This document shows, one piece after another, positions 7,094 through 16,600 of a stretch of 55,180 bases of DNA. The stretch spans positions 1-55,180 of the forward strand of contig NZ_CALISE010000009.1 in NCBI RefSeq assembly GCF_938041965.1. Reading direction: 5' to 3'. Positions within the stretch are counted from its first letter, which is position 1. Each line of letters opens with the position of its first letter. The stretch is from an uncultured Mogibacterium sp. GTDB taxonomy: Bacteria > Bacillota > Clostridia > Peptostreptococcales > Anaerovoracaceae. The notes beneath the pieces are model-generated. The model saw only the letters and a list, made by a program, of their open reading frames with translations, was not told the origin of the DNA and searched no databases. The position numbers and the translations under genes were made by a program.

Positions 7094-8095
7094 CTACATA
7101 ATGCCTTCAGCAATCAGATTAATGATGTCACAGCAAATCTGATATTCCTTGCTGTTAGGTGCATATGGCAGAGCACTTTCAACAAGTGTAGCCATTGCGG
7201 ACTTGCTGTATTTGCAGCCTATTAGCTTTTCCTTTAAAACTCCAAAGACTTCAGTCTCGAGAGAATCAGAGAATATTCCGCAGTCCTTAATCACGCCACC
7301 TTCAACCTGCAGCTCGACATCTACACCACCCCAATCAAGTCTCTCAGAAATCGAAGTTGTGAATGGTATCTTGCGGCCGAATCGCCATTCCTCAGACGAG
7401 TACTTGTCGATTAGAGCTTTAAGCTCTGGATCGGAATCAGCTGTAGGGATGTCGAAGCGTTCAACCTCTCCGCCATAAACCTTTGCAAAAGCCTCATACA
7501 GTGCCTTCTTAAGCTCTTCGAGTGTAACGTCAGGCTTGTGGTTGATGAGGTTAGTGATTCTGGAACGAACTGACTTTACGCCTTTTGATTTTAGCTTAGA
7601 AGCGGAAACGTTGAGATACTCTCCAAGTGGAGTTGGGTCTACATTGAACATAATCGTTCCATGGTGGTAGCAGTAGCCATTGCTCTGGTAGTATGCGTGG
7701 CCGGAGAACTTCATGCCATCGATAGTGAGGTCATTTCTTCCAGTTTTTTCAGCATTTATACCTAGCAAACGAACAGCTTCGAGGATTACCTCTGTCTGCT
7801 TAGGGATATCGTATTCACCTTCCCTTGCAATGAATGTAAAATTGAGGTTCCCAAGGTCGTGGTACACAGCTCCACCGCCAGAGATTCTTCTAGCTAGCTT
7901 GCAGTCTCCTTCTCTCATGGACTCAACTCTGCATTCACGCCAAGGGTTCTGGTTCTTGCCGATTACTACAGTGTTAGCGTTCTGCCATAGGTACATAGTA
8001 ACTTCGCCTTCAGCTGCGTGAAAAGTCATATATTCCTCAGTAGCGAGGTTGATAAACGGATTGGTACAATCAGTTTCGGTATATCTTAATTTCAT
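7094..8095 (-). CDS. lplA: Lipoate-protein ligase A
   Basis: Activates free lipoate with ATP and attaches it to the lysine of lipoyl domains, here presumably GcvH Lys60. The family signature RRISGGGAVYHDLGNLN and the upstream TEEYM segment are clear. The C-terminal accessory domain is present (333 aa, usual length for bacterial LplA). It sits between the gcv genes and lpdA on the same strand, which fits salvage of exogenous lipoate to charge the glycine cleavage system; no lipoate biosynthesis gene (lipA/lipB) is in the window. A ribosome binding site (AGGAGC) precedes the ATG. Confidence 0.95.
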   Translation of the reverse strand: MKLRYTETDCTNPFINLATEEYMTFHAAEGEVTMYLWQNANTVVIGKNQNPWRECRVESMREGDCKLARRISGGGAVYHDLGNLNFTFIAREGEYDIPKQTEVILEAVRLLGINAEKTGRNDLTIDGMKFSGHAYYQSNGYCYHHGTIMFNVDPTPLGEYLNVSASKLKSKGVKSVRSRITNLINHKPDVTLEELKKALYEAFAKVYGGEVERFDIPTADSDPELKALIDKYSSEEWRFGRKIPFTTSISERLDWGGVDVELQVEGGVIKDCGIFSDSLETEVFGVLKEKLIGCKYSKSAMATLVESALPYAPNSKEYQICCDIINLIAEGIM

Positions 8096-8133
8096 GTATT
8101 TGTAGCTCCTTGCTATCAGATTTAAGTTAAATC

Positions 8134-8184
8134 AAGCCTAGACAGACAGTCGCGTCTTACGCAAGCTAAAATCTGTCCAGGCTT
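8134..8184. terminator. Inverted repeat in the gcvPB-lplA gap, possible terminator/attenuator
   Basis: Arms AAGCCTAGACAGA (8134-8146) and TCTGTCCAGGCTT (8172-8184) pair with one mismatch around a 25-nt loop. The T tract is weak on the minus strand, so partial read-through into lplA and lpdA is plausible. The 174-bp gap holds nothing else. Confidence 0.4.
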
Positions 8185-8269
8185 AAATTTTTATGTAGCC
8201 GAAAGTACTATTACACATCAATCAAAAGCAATAATTGATTCGTGAGCTGCTGACCTTCCGGCAAGGTTT

Positions 8270-9688
8270 TTATGAAAACTCGTATTTTAGAACTGGTTCT
8301 CTCGCAGCCTTAACTTCGTCCAATCTGCGCATTGGAGTAGTAACAGGCGAAGCGGAAACAGAAGCAGGTGAATTTATAATCGAGTCATAAATCTTTCTAA
8401 ATGCAGCGATTGCATCATCGAGAGTCTCACGCGACTCAGTTTCAGTAGGTTCAACCATGAGAGCTTCGCTTACGATGAGTGGGAAGTACATCGTAGGTGG
8501 GTGAATTCCGAAGTCGAGGAGTGCCTTCGCAACGTCAAGTGCGGAGACATTGTTCTCCTTGTGGAATTTCTCGAGGCTCATTACGAACTCGTGCATGCAA
8601 GTGCAGTCGTAAGCCATTGGGTATAGATCCTTTAGCTTCTCCATCATGTAGTTAGCATTTAGAACAGCGTTGTGAGCGAGTTCAGGAACTCCATCTCCAC
8701 CGATGTAAGTGAGGTATACGAGAGCTCTTAAGCTAACGAGGAAGTTGCCGTAGAATCCAGTAACACTGCCGATGCTCTTCTCTGCACGAACGTACTTGCC
8801 ATCCTTAACAGTTAGGCCAGGTAGGTACTTTCCGAGGAAATCTTTGCATCCGCAAGGACCGCTTCCTGGACCGCCTCCGCCGTGAGGTGTTGAGAATGTC
8901 TTATGTAGGTTGAGGTGGATTACATCGAAACCGATATCTCCAGGTCTTACTAGGCCGATTACAGCATTTAGGTTAGCTCCATCGTAGTAGCAGAGACCAC
9001 CAGCCTCATGAACAAGCTCTGTAATCTCGAAGATGTTTTCGTCAAAGATACCAACCGTGTTAGGGTTTGTGAGCATGAGACCAGCCGTATTCTCGTTAAT
9101 CTTAGACTTGAAGTCGTCCATATCGATGCTTCCGTGCTCGTTAGACTTAACAACTACAACCTTAAAGCCTGCCATTGCAGCACTTGCAGGGTTTGTTCCG
9201 TGAGCAGCGTCTGGGATTAGAATCTCATTCTTATGTCCGAGGCCCTTGTCACGTAGATAAGCCTTTATGAGAAGCAGCCCTGTAAATTCTCCCTGTGAGC
9301 CAGCTGCTGGCTGGAATGTTACGTGATCCATACCCGTGATTTCGCATAGATAGGACTCTAGTGTATCTATCGCCTCTGTGCAGCCCTCTACTGTTTCAGC
9401 TGGCTGGAGCGGGTGGATGTTAGTGAATCCTCTAAGTGATGCAACTACATCATCAATCTTAGGGTTGTGCTTCATAGTGCAAGAACCTAGTGGATAGAAT
9501 CCGTCGTTAACACCGTGAGCTTCCTTAGCAAGAGCTGTGTAGTGACGTCCCATTTCATTCTCAGGAACCTCTGGAAGGTTAGGATCACTAGCTCTCATCG
9601 GAACTTCAGGTAGCGTTACAGGAACGTCGCAAGCAGGGAATAAATCCTGACCTCTGCCAGGGATACTTCTTTCAAATATAAGTTTCAT
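8270..9688 (-). CDS. gcvPB: Glycine dehydrogenase (decarboxylating) subunit 2
   Basis: The PLP-binding half of the split P-protein, which decarboxylates glycine and passes the aminomethyl group to lipoyl-GcvH. The Schiff-base lysine lies in HLNLHKTFSTPHGGGGPG, with the typical glycine-rich loop after it. At 472 aa it has the normal size for the split bacterial/archaeal subunit. Its ATG overlaps the stop of gcvPA by 1 bp, so the two subunits are translationally coupled, as expected for an obligate heterotetramer. Confidence 0.97.
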   Translation of the reverse strand: MKLIFERSIPGRGQDLFPACDVPVTLPEVPMRASDPNLPEVPENEMGRHYTALAKEAHGVNDGFYPLGSCTMKHNPKIDDVVASLRGFTNIHPLQPAETVEGCTEAIDTLESYLCEITGMDHVTFQPAAGSQGEFTGLLLIKAYLRDKGLGHKNEILIPDAAHGTNPASAAMAGFKVVVVKSNEHGSIDMDDFKSKINENTAGLMLTNPNTVGIFDENIFEITELVHEAGGLCYYDGANLNAVIGLVRPGDIGFDVIHLNLHKTFSTPHGGGGPGSGPCGCKDFLGKYLPGLTVKDGKYVRAEKSIGSVTGFYGNFLVSLRALVYLTYIGGDGVPELAHNAVLNANYMMEKLKDLYPMAYDCTCMHEFVMSLEKFHKENNVSALDVAKALLDFGIHPPTMYFPLIVSEALMVEPTETESRETLDDAIAAFRKIYDSIINSPASVSASPVTTPMRRLDEVKAAREPVLKYEFS

Positions 9689-11013
9689 TACTTGCTCACC
9701 CCCTTAACGATTTCTATTACTTCATCCATCTGTTCCTTAGTATTGAGCTCTGTAGCGCACCAGAGAATCTCTGTGTCGCTTAGCTTAAGTCCGCCGAGGA
9801 TACCCTTGTCAGCAAGAGCCTTAAGGATAGCGTCTGCATCAGCGCAAACTGTTACGAACTCATGGAAGAATGGCTTATCGAACTTTAGCGAAAGACCTGC
9901 GCTTACAAGTCCTTCAGCCAGATAGTGTGCTTTTGATGAGCAAAGCGTTGCAACCTGCTTGATTCCAGCAGGACCAACAGCCGTCATGTATACACCAGCC
10001 TTCAGAGCACAGAGAGCCTGGTTGGAGCAAACATTGCTGCTAGCCTTCTCTCTACGGATATGCTGTTCTCTAGCCTGTAGAGTTAGTACGAATCCACGCT
10101 CGCCACGCGAGTCAACTGTCTCACCTACAAGTCTGCCTACAATCTTACGAGTGTTCTTAGCAGTCGTTGCCAGAATACCTAGGTAAGGTCCGCCATATGC
10201 GAGGCCTAGTCCGAGTGGCTGACCTTCTCCGCAAACGATATCTGCACCGATCTCACCAGGAGTCTTCAGAACTCCGAGTGCTATTGGATTAACGCTCATG
10301 ATAAGCTGTGCACCAGCTTCGTGAACTATATCAGCAATTTCGTCAGCGTCTTCGACAATACCATAGTAGTTAGGATACTGCATCAGGAAGCAAGCAGCTG
10401 ACTTGTCCTCTGTAAGAGCAGTCTTAAGCGCTTCTACATCAGTAACGCCGCCACACTCGCATGCTGGAACAACCTTCACCTCAGTGTCTCTTCCAAATGA
10501 GTATGTCCTTATTACTTCAAGAACTCTAGCATCTACAGTCTCCGATACGTAGATTGTGCTACGCTTACGGTCTTTCGTCATCGCGCATGCTTCTGCAGCT
10601 GCCGAAGCACCATCATAAAGCGAAGCATTAGACACATCCATGCCAGTAAGTTCGCATATCATGGTCTGATACTCGAAAATCGACTGAAGTATACCCTGGC
10701 TGATCTCAGCCTGATAAGGGGTATAAGCAGTGATGAACTCCTCTTTGCTTACTACTGCATTAACTGCAGCGGGGATATAGTGGTTATAAGCACCGGCACC
10801 GCGGAAAATAGAATCGTATACCACGTTGCGGTTTGCCATTTTCTCCATAATTTGAGCAGTTTCCAGCTCGGATTTACCAGCTGGAATGTTGAGCTCGCAC
10901 TTGATTCTAGCTGCAGCAGGGATGTCCTTAAATAGATCATCCCAGTCTTTGTAGCCAATATCGTTTAACATCTGGAGCTGTTCTTCTTTAGTGTTAGGAA
11001 TAAATGTACCCAA
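9688..11013 (-). CDS. gcvPA: Glycine dehydrogenase (decarboxylating) subunit 1
   Basis: The N-terminal half of the split P-protein (441 aa). Recognisable by FIPNTKEEQLQML at the N-terminus, YTPYQAEISQGILQSIFEYQT and the NASLYDGASA segment typical of the family. It packs with GcvPB to form the active decarboxylase. The ATG has an AGGAGG ribosome binding site and lies 40 bp after gcvH. Confidence 0.97.
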   Translation of the reverse strand: MGTFIPNTKEEQLQMLNDIGYKDWDDLFKDIPAAARIKCELNIPAGKSELETAQIMEKMANRNVVYDSIFRGAGAYNHYIPAAVNAVVSKEEFITAYTPYQAEISQGILQSIFEYQTMICELTGMDVSNASLYDGASAAAEACAMTKDRKRSTIYVSETVDARVLEVIRTYSFGRDTEVKVVPACECGGVTDVEALKTALTEDKSAACFLMQYPNYYGIVEDADEIADIVHEAGAQLIMSVNPIALGVLKTPGEIGADIVCGEGQPLGLGLAYGGPYLGILATTAKNTRKIVGRLVGETVDSRGERGFVLTLQAREQHIRREKASSNVCSNQALCALKAGVYMTAVGPAGIKQVATLCSSKAHYLAEGLVSAGLSLKFDKPFFHEFVTVCADADAILKALADKGILGGLKLSDTEILWCATELNTKEQMDEVIEIVKGVSK

Positions 11014-11053
11014 TTCGAACCTCCTTGTACGAAAGTGTTAAGGTAAATACGGT

Positions 11054-11425
11054 TTATGCTTCTTCCGACTCTACAAATGCGTCGTATTCGTCTGAGGTTA
11101 GAAGTTCCTCTGTCTCAGCTACATCCTTAACCTTGATTAGCCAAGAACCGTATGGATCCTCGTTGATTGTCTCAGGTGCATCAAATAGGCTCTCGTTGAT
11201 CTCAGCAACGATTCCTGTAACAGGGGATAGCACATCAGATACAGCCTTTACAGACTCGATGTCACCAAATGCATCACCAACTGTTACTTCATCGTCAACC
11301 TCAGGGAGATTGATGAATACGATGTCACCAAGGCTATGCTGAGCATAGTCAGAGATACCGATAACGCATAGACCGTCTTCTTCAGCGATCCACTCATGCG
11401 ACTTTGAATACTTTAAATCTGCCAT
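11054..11425 (-). CDS. gcvH: Glycine cleavage system H protein
   Basis: The lipoyl carrier of glycine cleavage, shuttling the aminomethyl group between P-, T- and L-proteins. The lipoylation lysine is Lys60 in GDIESVKAVSDVLSPVTG, and the length (123 aa) is typical. It lies between gcvT (65 bp upstream) and gcvPA (40 bp downstream) on the same strand. LplA encoded at 7094-8095 is the likely modifying enzyme. Confidence 0.97.
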   Translation of the reverse strand: MADLKYSKSHEWIAEEDGLCVIGISDYAQHSLGDIVFINLPEVDDEVTVGDAFGDIESVKAVSDVLSPVTGIVAEINESLFDAPETINEDPYGSWLIKVKDVAETEELLTSDEYDAFVESEEA

Positions 11426-11490
11426 TTTATTTCTCCTTTTGTATATATTATTTAGATATAAAATATCATTTTTAACAAGTACAGACTATC

Positions 11491-12582
11491 TTACTGCTCT
11501 CTCTTATAGAAAGGAAGCTTTACCATCTCAGCGTCAATCTTTCGACCACGTACGTCTACCTGAACAGGAGCTCCGATTTCACGCTTTGCCGATTCAACGA
11601 TAGCCATTCCGTAAGATCCGTTTAGATATGGTAGGAATGTTCCAGAGGTGATGTGTCCGATCTTTTCTCCATCTCTATATACATCGCACTCTTCTCTGAT
11701 GATTCCACGACCGGTAACTTTGATTCCAACCCTTCTCTCCTTGAGTGGAGTTGCAGCTTCAATTGCAGCCTTGCCGATGAAATCAGGCTTGTCCATCTTG
11801 ATTGCAAAACCAAGACCTGCGATTTTAGGTGATATATCATCGTTCATATCGTGACCGTATAGCGGCATTGCAGCTTCCATACGAAGCGTATCACGAGCGC
11901 CTAGTCCGCAAGGAATCAGTCCTTCTTCTTTGCCTGCTTCAATGAGGATTTCCCATACATCTGCTGCTTTGTCAGCTGGCATATATATCTCAAATCCATC
12001 TTCGCCTGTATAACCGGTTCTGGAAAGAACGCAAGGAATACCTTTTATTGAACCATTGAAATTAGCTGTATAGTAACCAGCAGGGATGAGAGCTGGATCA
12101 GCAACCTTAGCGAGAATCTCCTTTGCCTTAGGACCCTGTAGAGCGAGCTGTCCCCATTCATCTGAAACGTTTACAGCCTCAACGCCATCAATCTTATGAT
12201 CAACCATCCAAGCGAAGTCTTTCTCTATATTTGCTGCGTTAACAACAACGAAATAGTCGTCCTCGCCACGCTTGTACACGATAAGGTCATCTACAGTTCC
12301 GCCGTGCTCGTTGCACATTGGGCTGTATCTTGCCTGACCAACTTTGAGGTCAGTGAAATCATTAGTTAGTACATAGTTAAGAAAATCAACAGACTTAGGG
12401 CCGTTTACGAGAATCTCACCCATGTGGGATACATCGAATAGACCGCATGCTGTACGAACTGCCATGTGTTCCTGCTTGATACCTGTCTCATACTGAATTG
12501 GAAGTAAAAATCCGCCAAAAGGCACGATCTTGCCGCCGTACTTAACGTGGGTATCGTATAGTGGTGTTTTCTTATCCATCAA
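11491..12582 (-). CDS. gcvT: Glycine cleavage T protein (aminomethyltransferase)
   Basis: Transfers the methylene carbon from aminomethyl-lipoyl-GcvH to tetrahydrofolate, releasing ammonia and 5,10-methylene-THF. Family markers: FGGFLLPIQYETGIKQEHMAVR near the N-terminus, FDVSHMGEI, and RTGYTGEDGFEIY in the folate-binding half. 363 aa is full length. First gene of the gcv block, starting at an ATG with an AGGAGG site, behind a promoter at 12630-12658. No glycine riboswitch is apparent in the 135-bp upstream gap. Confidence 0.97.
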   Translation of the reverse strand: MMDKKTPLYDTHVKYGGKIVPFGGFLLPIQYETGIKQEHMAVRTACGLFDVSHMGEILVNGPKSVDFLNYVLTNDFTDLKVGQARYSPMCNEHGGTVDDLIVYKRGEDDYFVVVNAANIEKDFAWMVDHKIDGVEAVNVSDEWGQLALQGPKAKEILAKVADPALIPAGYYTANFNGSIKGIPCVLSRTGYTGEDGFEIYMPADKAADVWEILIEAGKEEGLIPCGLGARDTLRMEAAMPLYGHDMNDDISPKIAGLGFAIKMDKPDFIGKAAIEAATPLKERRVGIKVTGRGIIREECDVYRDGEKIGHITSGTFLPYLNGSYGMAIVESAKREIGAPVQVDVRGRKIDAEMVKLPFYKREQ

Positions 12583-12629
12583 GACTACCTCCTTGAGTGT
12601 TTTTGATTAGATACATTGAATATACTCAA

Positions 12630-12658
12630 AATATAGCATAGCAAAACATTACAATCAA
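12630..12658 (-). promoter_or_regulatory. Promoter of the gcv operon
   Basis: On the minus strand, -35 TTGATT (12653-12658), 17-bp spacer, -10 TATATT (12630-12635). The leader to gcvT is only about 40 nt, too short for a glycine riboswitch. Confidence 0.6.
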
Positions 12659-12663
12659 TGAAC

Positions 12664-12705
12664 AAAAGCACGACATCAAAAGTTTATTTTGTGTCATGCT
12701 TTTTC
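12664..12705 (-). terminator. Terminator after the CvpA-like gene
   Basis: Imperfect stem AAAAGCA..GACA / TGTCATGCTTTT around an A/T loop. On the minus strand it follows the stop of the CvpA-like gene and ends in TTTTGTT. Confidence 0.55.
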
Positions 12706-12716
12706 TTATAGAAATA

Positions 12717-13403
12717 TTAAATATATAACCTGCGCATAAAGTAGATTAATGGGTTTGCATCATAGAGGTATCCTGCTATATACGAGTTGTTTAATTGCTC
12801 GTTTAATGTATGAATATACTGCGGTGCAAACAGTGATGTGAGCGGAAACATGAGTGCGAGGAGCAAAAATATGATGATTGCTCCCTTGATAGATCCGAAC
12901 AGAAGTCCAACACTTGAGTCCACGGTTCCGAGCAAGTTCTTGCTCTTGCGTCCACGCATAATTCTTTTTCTCAAATGTGAAGAAATAATCCATACAACAG
13001 ATACTATAAGCGAGAAAGAGATAATCGTAATGGAGAGGTTTGTAAATCTGTTCACGGTTGTATTGATGCCATCTAGACCAAATGCTTCAAATTTAGTGCG
13101 CAGCACTTTAGGGATGAACTGCAGTAAATCCATCTCTTGCCCGTTGAATTTCTTCGTTAGCTTGCCCTTCATAAAATCATCGATAGGAAGCGCAAAGAGA
13201 AGTGACCTAATCCTATCCGTGTTCATGATGCCAATTATAACCCCACCAGAAACCGCAGCCAGCCTGACAAGGGATTCAAGAAACCCTTGTGACTTACCGC
13301 GAAGTGCGCATATTAAGAAAATCAATACTATTATAATGTCTAATACCATGACTAAATTATCTAACATCTGAGTCATATTATCAATACCACTAATCGTCAC
13401 CAA
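12717..13403 (-). CDS. CvpA-family membrane protein
   Basis: A membrane protein with four predicted transmembrane segments (about residues 17-37, 44-60, 125-145 and 170-190) and the CvpA/YshB-type N-terminal pattern (DIIIVLIFLICALRGKSQGFLESLVRLAA). CvpA-family proteins are linked to colicin V export in enterobacteria; the role in Bacillota is unclear. The start is uncertain: the longest frame begins with TTG at 13403 without a good ribosome binding site, and an ATG at 13376 (219 aa) beginning MTQMLDN is equally plausible. Monocistronic, divergent from pepP. Confidence 0.75.
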   Translation of the reverse strand: MVTISGIDNMTQMLDNLVMVLDIIIVLIFLICALRGKSQGFLESLVRLAAVSGGVIIGIMNTDRIRSLLFALPIDDFMKGKLTKKFNGQEMDLLQFIPKVLRTKFEAFGLDGINTTVNRFTNLSITIISFSLIVSVVWIISSHLRKRIMRGRKSKNLLGTVDSSVGLLFGSIKGAIIIFLLLALMFPLTSLFAPQYIHTLNEQLNNSYIAGYLYDANPLIYFMRRLYI

Positions 13404-13487
13404 AACGGCACAAAAGAGTGCTAGAATGAATTTGTTAAATTATTGCTATTATTTAAGCTTATACACTTTATGGTTAGGGAGGCTATT

Positions 13488-15278
13488 ATGACAGCAGCGA
13501 CAGAAAGAATTGCTCAGCTAAGAAAGCTTATGGCAGAGCGAGGTATAGATGCATACGTCATCCCGATGGCAGATTTCCATCAGAGCGAGTATGTAGGCGA
13601 ACATTTTAAAGCGATTAGATTCGTAACAGGTTTTTCTGGTTCATATGCGACTGTGGCCATTACTAAGGATAAGGCTGGTCTATGGACTGATGGCAGATAC
13701 TTTACTCAGGTTCTCACGGAGTGCGAGGGCAGTGGCGTCGAGCTCATGAAGATGTTTGTTGACGATACACCGGGAACTGTTGAGTGGGTTGCACAGCAGG
13801 TTCCAGATGGCGGTAAGGTTGCTTTTGACGGAAGAGTCCTATCGATGGGCGATGGACAGGCGTACGAGGAAGCTTTTGCGGGTAGAAATGTAGATATTGA
13901 TTACGAGCAGGCTCTAGTCGAGGAGATTTGGAAAGATAGACCGGCATTATCCGAAGAGCCAGCATGGTACCTAGAAGAAAAGTATAGCGGAGAAAGCACA
14001 GGTAGCAAGCTAAATAGAGTTCGCGAGGAGATGAAGAAAGCTGGAGCAAATATCCATCTGGTTGCATCCCTTGACGATGTAGCATGGCTTCTCAATATGC
14101 GTGGCAACGATATTGATTTCTTCCCTCTTGTTCTAGCATATGTAATTGTTAGGGAGGATAGTGCGGATCTATATGTTGAAGAGAAAAAGTTAAATGACGA
14201 CCTCCGCAAGATGCTCAAAGAGAACAATGTAAATGTTCATCCATACAATGATATATACGAGGATGCAAAGAAGGTCGATGCCAGTGCAACAGCGCTGATT
14301 GACCCTATGAAGATGAACTACGCACTTTATAAGAATCTCCCATGTAAGGTTGTACAAGGAGCAAATCCTACGATACTTATGAAGGCTATCAAGAATGAAA
14401 CCGAGATTAAGAATGTAAGAAATGCGGAGCTAAAGGATAGCGTAGCACTCACAAAGTTCATCTACTGGCTCAAGAATAACTACGATAAGATGAAGATTAC
14501 CGAGCTCAGCGCTTCCGAAAAGCTAACTCAGCTGAGAAGCGAGCAGGAGGGCTATGTTAGGGATTCATTTGAACCTCTACATGCATTTGGAGCACATGCT
14601 GCGATGATGCACTACTCTCCAACACCAGAGTCGGATGTAGAACTAAAAGGTGGACAGATGCTGCTTTCGGATACAGGTGGCGGCTACCTAGAGGGATCTA
14701 CAGACATCACCAGAACTACGATTCTTGGCTCAATCAGCGATGAGATGAAAAAGTATTACACTGCTGTATATAAATCCATGCAGCACCTATCGGCAGCAAA
14801 TTTCCTATATGGAAATCACGGCTGGTCACTCGACGTACTCGCTAGACAGCCAATTTGGGATTTGAACAAGGATTTTCAGTGCGGAACTGGACACGGCTTT
14901 GGCTACCTCGGTAGCATTCACGAGCCACCAACAGGATTCCGCTGGTACATAGTTCCTTCTAAGAATGAGCACCACCAGTTTGAAGAAGGCATGATGGTAA
15001 CGGATGAACCTGGAATCTATGAAGAGGGTGAGTTCGGAATTCGCATCGAGAACAACTTGCTCACTGTAAAAGGAGAGAAGAATAAGTACGGACAATTCAT
15101 GCACTTCGAGACATTGAATTTTGTACCTATTGATCTCGATGGAATAGATCCATCTGAGCTTACAAAATCTGAGAAGGAATGGCTCAACGAATATCACAAG
15201 GAGTGCTTTGAAAAGCTTTCTCCATATATGAATGATGAAGAGCGTGCTTGGCTCGAAGAGTATACGAGAGAGATTTAA
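13488..15278 (+). CDS. Aminopeptidase P family metallopeptidase (M24B)
   Basis: Cleaves the N-terminal residue from X-Pro peptides. The 596-aa three-domain form (two creatinase-like N-terminal domains plus a pita-bread catalytic domain) matches large Xaa-Pro aminopeptidases. Metal ligands lie in SDTGGGYLEGSTDITRT (two Asp), GTGHGFGYLGSIHEPP (His) and the two Glu of VTDEPGIYEEGEFGIRIEN. The start at ATG 13488 is chosen because AGGGAGG stands 5 nt upstream; an upstream in-frame ATG at 13443 lacks one. First of three proline-peptide genes on this strand. Confidence 0.93.
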   Translation: MTAATERIAQLRKLMAERGIDAYVIPMADFHQSEYVGEHFKAIRFVTGFSGSYATVAITKDKAGLWTDGRYFTQVLTECEGSGVELMKMFVDDTPGTVEWVAQQVPDGGKVAFDGRVLSMGDGQAYEEAFAGRNVDIDYEQALVEEIWKDRPALSEEPAWYLEEKYSGESTGSKLNRVREEMKKAGANIHLVASLDDVAWLLNMRGNDIDFFPLVLAYVIVREDSADLYVEEKKLNDDLRKMLKENNVNVHPYNDIYEDAKKVDASATALIDPMKMNYALYKNLPCKVVQGANPTILMKAIKNETEIKNVRNAELKDSVALTKFIYWLKNNYDKMKITELSASEKLTQLRSEQEGYVRDSFEPLHAFGAHAAMMHYSPTPESDVELKGGQMLLSDTGGGYLEGSTDITRTTILGSISDEMKKYYTAVYKSMQHLSAANFLYGNHGWSLDVLARQPIWDLNKDFQCGTGHGFGYLGSIHEPPTGFRWYIVPSKNEHHQFEEGMMVTDEPGIYEEGEFGIRIENNLLTVKGEKNKYGQFMHFETLNFVPIDLDGIDPSELTKSEKEWLNEYHKECFEKLSPYMNDEERAWLEEYTREI

Positions 15279-15476
15279 AGCTTTGCGCGAAGAGTACAGT
15301 TTACATCTTAGGTGATTGGAAAAGCTGATAATCATCAGTAACTTAAGAAATATTTGGGTAATTATTCAGATATTTTGATTATTTTTTGCCGAATGTATAT
15401 TAAATCATATGGCAGGGATGTATAATAAATGTGTATTTGTACATGCATGAATGCACAATAGAAATGGAGGAACATT

Positions 15477-16571
15477 ATGCTTAATAAGTCTAAGCTAGAG
15501 AGAGTTGTTGCAAAGATGAAAGAGCAGGATATGCCACAGATGATCATCACTGATCCAGTTAGCATCTTCTATATGCTCGACAAGTGGATTATTCCTGGTG
15601 AGAGAATGCTCGCACTATACATCAATGTAAATGGAGATGTACAGCTTGTACTCAACAAGCTCTTCCCACAGACAGAGGACCTTGGTGTGCCGTTAACATA
15701 TTATGACGATATCGAGGAGCCTGTTGAAATTCTAGCTAAGTTCATTGAGAAGGATAAGACTATTGGTATTGATAAGAACTGGCCAGCAAGATTCCTTCTT
15801 AAGCTTCAGGATTTAGGTGCTGGAAGCAAGTTCGTAAACGGATCTGTAATCGTTGATAAGGTTAGACAGATTAAGGACGAACATGAGCGTCAGATCATGA
15901 GAGAGTCTGCAAAGAAGATCGACGAAGTTATGGATAAGCTTATTCCTTGGGTTGCTAAGGGTCTAACGGAGAGAGAACTAAACGCTAAGTGCGTTGAGCT
16001 CTGCAAGGAAGTTGGATTCCAGGGTCTATCATTCGATCCTATCACAGCATACGGCAAGGGTGGAGCTGATCCACATCACGTAACTGATGATAGCAAGGGT
16101 AAGTACGGAGACTCCGTAGTACTTGATATAGGTGGTATGTGGAATAACTACGCATCCGATACTACAAGAACAGTATTTATCGGAGAGATTAACGACAGAC
16201 AGAGAGAAGTTTATAATGTCGTTCTTGAAGCTAACAAGAGAGGTATCGCTGCTGCTAAGCCTGGCAACAAGATGAGCGATGTCGATAAGGCTGCAAGAGA
16301 CTATATCACAGAGAAGGGTTTTGGCGAGTATTTCACACACAGAACTGGTCACTCAATCGGACTTGAGGATCACGAGGTTGGTGACGTATCTCTCGTAAAT
16401 GACGAGATTATCGAGCCAGGACAGTGCTTCTCCGTAGAGCCTGGTATCTATCTATATGATGAGGGAATCGGTGTTCGTATCGAGGACATCCTATACATCA
16501 CAGAAGATGGATGCGAAGTACTAAACGGATATCCTAAGGAAGAGCCAATTGTTGTTCCTGCGGAAAAATAA
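15477..16571 (+). CDS. Xaa-Pro dipeptidase-like M24 peptidase
   Basis: A 364-aa two-domain M24B peptidase predicted to split X-Pro dipeptides. The five metal ligands are present in DIGGMWNNYASDTTRT (two Asp), HRTGHSIGLEDHEVG (His), EPGIYLYDEGIG (Glu) and GVRIEDIL (Glu). The ATG has GGAGG 8 nt upstream. It shares the M24 fold with the preceding gene but is shorter and probably acts on its products. The 198-bp gap before it may contain a promoter, and 29 bp separate it from the next peptidase, so the latter two are likely cotranscribed. Confidence 0.92.
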   Translation: MLNKSKLERVVAKMKEQDMPQMIITDPVSIFYMLDKWIIPGERMLALYINVNGDVQLVLNKLFPQTEDLGVPLTYYDDIEEPVEILAKFIEKDKTIGIDKNWPARFLLKLQDLGAGSKFVNGSVIVDKVRQIKDEHERQIMRESAKKIDEVMDKLIPWVAKGLTERELNAKCVELCKEVGFQGLSFDPITAYGKGGADPHHVTDDSKGKYGDSVVLDIGGMWNNYASDTTRTVFIGEINDRQREVYNVVLEANKRGIAAAKPGNKMSDVDKAARDYITEKGFGEYFTHRTGHSIGLEDHEVGDVSLVNDEIIEPGQCFSVEPGIYLYDEGIGVRIEDILYITEDGCEVLNGYPKEEPIVVPAEK

Positions 16572-16600
16572 AAAATTCAATTAAAGGGAGAGATCAATTA

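Noticed and set aside
12583..12716. Glycine riboswitch upstream of gcvT
   Set aside because: The promoter-to-ATG leader is about 40 nt and the gap contains a terminator for the upstream gene; no tandem aptamer sequence is visible.
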